A stretch of DNA of 15,351 bases from Phormidesmis priestleyi. Its GTDB lineage: Bacteria; Cyanobacteriota; Cyanobacteriia; Phormidesmidales; Phormidesmidaceae. The DNA lies in the NCBI GenBank assembly GCA_003242115.1, contig QBMP01000051.1, forward strand, positions 3,513-18,863. Direction: 5' to 3'. A model generated the notes under the pieces. It saw only the letters and a program-made list of their open reading frames with translations. It had not been told where the DNA came from and searched no databases. This document shows, one piece after another, positions 14,582 through 15,351 of this stretch; position 1 is the first letter of the stretch, and the number at the start of each line of letters is the position of its first letter. The position numbers were made by a program, and so were the translations under genes.

Positions 14582-15351
14582 TTAAGTCCTGGGGGCTGAA
14601 CAACTCACGCGAAAACCGATAATGTTGAGGCGGAAGTCGGGCGTATTGTAGTTGCGAAACGCGGAGCGGCAACCCCCCGGATTGTAGAACCAGGAACCGC
14701 CACGTAGTAAACGTCTTGCATCTCTATCGGAGGTAACCCAGGCACTGCCATCAATAGGCGTTTTATCGTAACTATCATAATGATCCTGACACCATTCCCA
14801 CACATTGCCATGCATGTCAGACAGTCCAAAAGCATTGGCAATCTCAAAGTGATCGACGGGAGTTGTTGTTTCGCGATACGCTCCCTTTGGCCCATCCGCG
14901 TAGAAGTAGTTGCCATCGTAATTGGCTACCTCTGTTGTGAGCGTCTTTCCAAAGTGAAAAGGCGTCGTCGTACCTGCTCGACAAGCGTATTCCCATTCGG
15001 CTTCGCTCGGTAAGCGGTAGGGGCGACCTGTTTGAGCTGTGAGGCGATCACAAAACTCCACCGCCTCATACCAAGACACCTGCTCCACAGGAAGGTTATC
15101 GCCTTTAAACTCAGAGGGCTCAAGATTCAGCTCTCGATTGACCTGCCGCAAAGCAGCGACCACTCGCCATTGAGCCTGTGTCACCAGATAACGCCCCATA
15201 AAAAACGGGGGTACGCTCACTTCGTGCTGTGGCCCTTCACGCTCCTGACGTTCAGGTTCATCCTCAGGAGAACCCATCATGAAAGTACCTGCGGGAATTA
15301 GCAGCATCTGTAAAGGGATAGCCTCGCCAATCCCTTCGAGGGATTCGGTGT
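14582..15351 (-). CDS. FGE/SUMF1-fold protein, N-terminal part beyond window; candidate DGR target
   Basis: Seen: the frame stays open to the window edge on the - strand (residues GIGEAIPLQ precede MLLIPAGTFMMGSP), so the ATG at 15307 is probably internal. Family landmarks are IPAGTFMMGSP, PVEQVSWYEAVEFCDRL, RLPSEAEWEYACRAGT, DMHGNVWEWCQDHYD, LLRGGSW and IGFRVSC. Known: true formylglycine-generating enzymes use two cysteines just before an 'AR...NTPD' stretch. By my alignment these are Pro and Ser here, so sulphatase activation is unlikely. Many cyanobacterial proteins with this fold are C-type-lectin-like modules fused to kinases, proteases or other signalling domains, or are targets of diversity-generating retroelements. 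The last 40 residues (GGSWFYNPGGCRSAFR and onward) match that target pattern, with most variable codons ending in C or T. Its orientation opposes the transfer genes, so it belongs to a different unit. The upstream domain cannot be seen. Confidence 0.85.
   Translation of the reverse strand, partial: TESLEGIGEAIPLQMLLIPAGTFMMGSPEDEPERQEREGPQHEVSVPPFFMGRYLVTQAQWRVVAALRQVNRELNLEPSEFKGDNLPVEQVSWYEAVEFCDRLTAQTGRPYRLPSEAEWEYACRAGTTTPFHFGKTLTTEVANYDGNYFYADGPKGAYRETTTPVDHFEIANAFGLSDMHGNVWEWCQDHYDSYDKTPIDGSAWVTSDRDARRLLRGGSWFYNPGGCRSAFRNYNTPDFRLNIIGFRVSCSAPRT
14621..14689 (-). other. Candidate diversity-generating-retroelement variable region
   Basis: In the C-terminal part of the FGE-fold gene the invariant-looking codons for P, CRSA, R, PD, R and IGFRV alternate with 14 positions that vary in this family. 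Twelve of those 14 are NNC or NNT (TTC, TAC, AAT, GGT, TTT, AAC, TAC, AAT, TTC, CTC, AAC, ATT), as expected if AAC/AAT template codons were mutagenised at adenines. The other two are GGG and ACG. No template repeat or reverse transcriptase is in the window, so any retroelement would have to act from elsewhere. The pattern is suggestive, not proof. Confidence 0.42.

Noticed and set aside
15032..15301. 89-aa + strand frame opposite the FGE-fold gene
   Set aside because: The - strand frame has clear family motifs throughout, and the + frame shows none.
1..15351. CRISPR arrays, tRNA or rRNA genes, complete insertion sequences, origin of transfer
   Set aside because: I found no regularly spaced direct repeats, tRNA-like cloverleaf, transposase motif, or relaxase gene next to a nick-like inverted repeat.

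Overview
The window looks like part of a conjugative or mobilisable element from a cyanobacterium. The main signs are repeated GCGATCGC (HIP1-type) octamers in its middle, the style of the proteins, and a cyanobacterial-type formylglycine-generating-enzyme-fold (FGE) gene at the right end. Plasmid or integrated location cannot be decided, because no replication, partition or integrase gene is visible.

Left block (1 to about 6120, all on +): a tightly packed operon for a type IV secretion or conjugation apparatus. It opens with the 3' part of a VirB10/TrbI-like gene. A secreted protein with a VirB9/TraK-like look follows, joined by an ATGA overlap. Another ATGA overlap leads to a large secreted wall hydrolase (lysozyme/transglycosylase-like domain plus a degenerate M23 domain). 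Two small exported proteins of unknown function come next, then a VirD4/TraG-type coupling ATPase. Together these suggest an outer channel, local wall opening and DNA recruitment. The relaxase, the VirB4-type ATPase and the rest of the channel are not in the window and are presumably upstream.

Middle block (6150 to 14471, same strand): a hydrophilic 457-aa protein with three degenerate repeats of about 41 residues, a 140-aa unknown, and a giant 2155-aa protein. The giant protein joins an N-terminal N6-adenine methyltransferase (NPPF motif) to a strawberry-notch-type superfamily 2 helicase. This architecture recalls the phage P1 antirestriction protein DarB, so it may protect transferred DNA. 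Its methyltransferase-helicase linker (about 9046 to 9480) is open in a second + frame that encodes a well-balanced, globular-looking 144-aa protein. The main frame there is low-complexity and disordered. This dual-coding stretch is the most unusual thing in the window.

Right end (14472 to 15351): a perfect 28-bp inverted repeat with a 3-nt loop separates the + array from a convergent gene on the - strand. That gene, cut by the window edge, encodes an FGE-fold protein without the two catalytic cysteines of true FGE. Its C-terminus has the residue and codon pattern expected of a diversity-generating-retroelement (DGR) variable region. No reverse transcriptase or template repeat is in the window.
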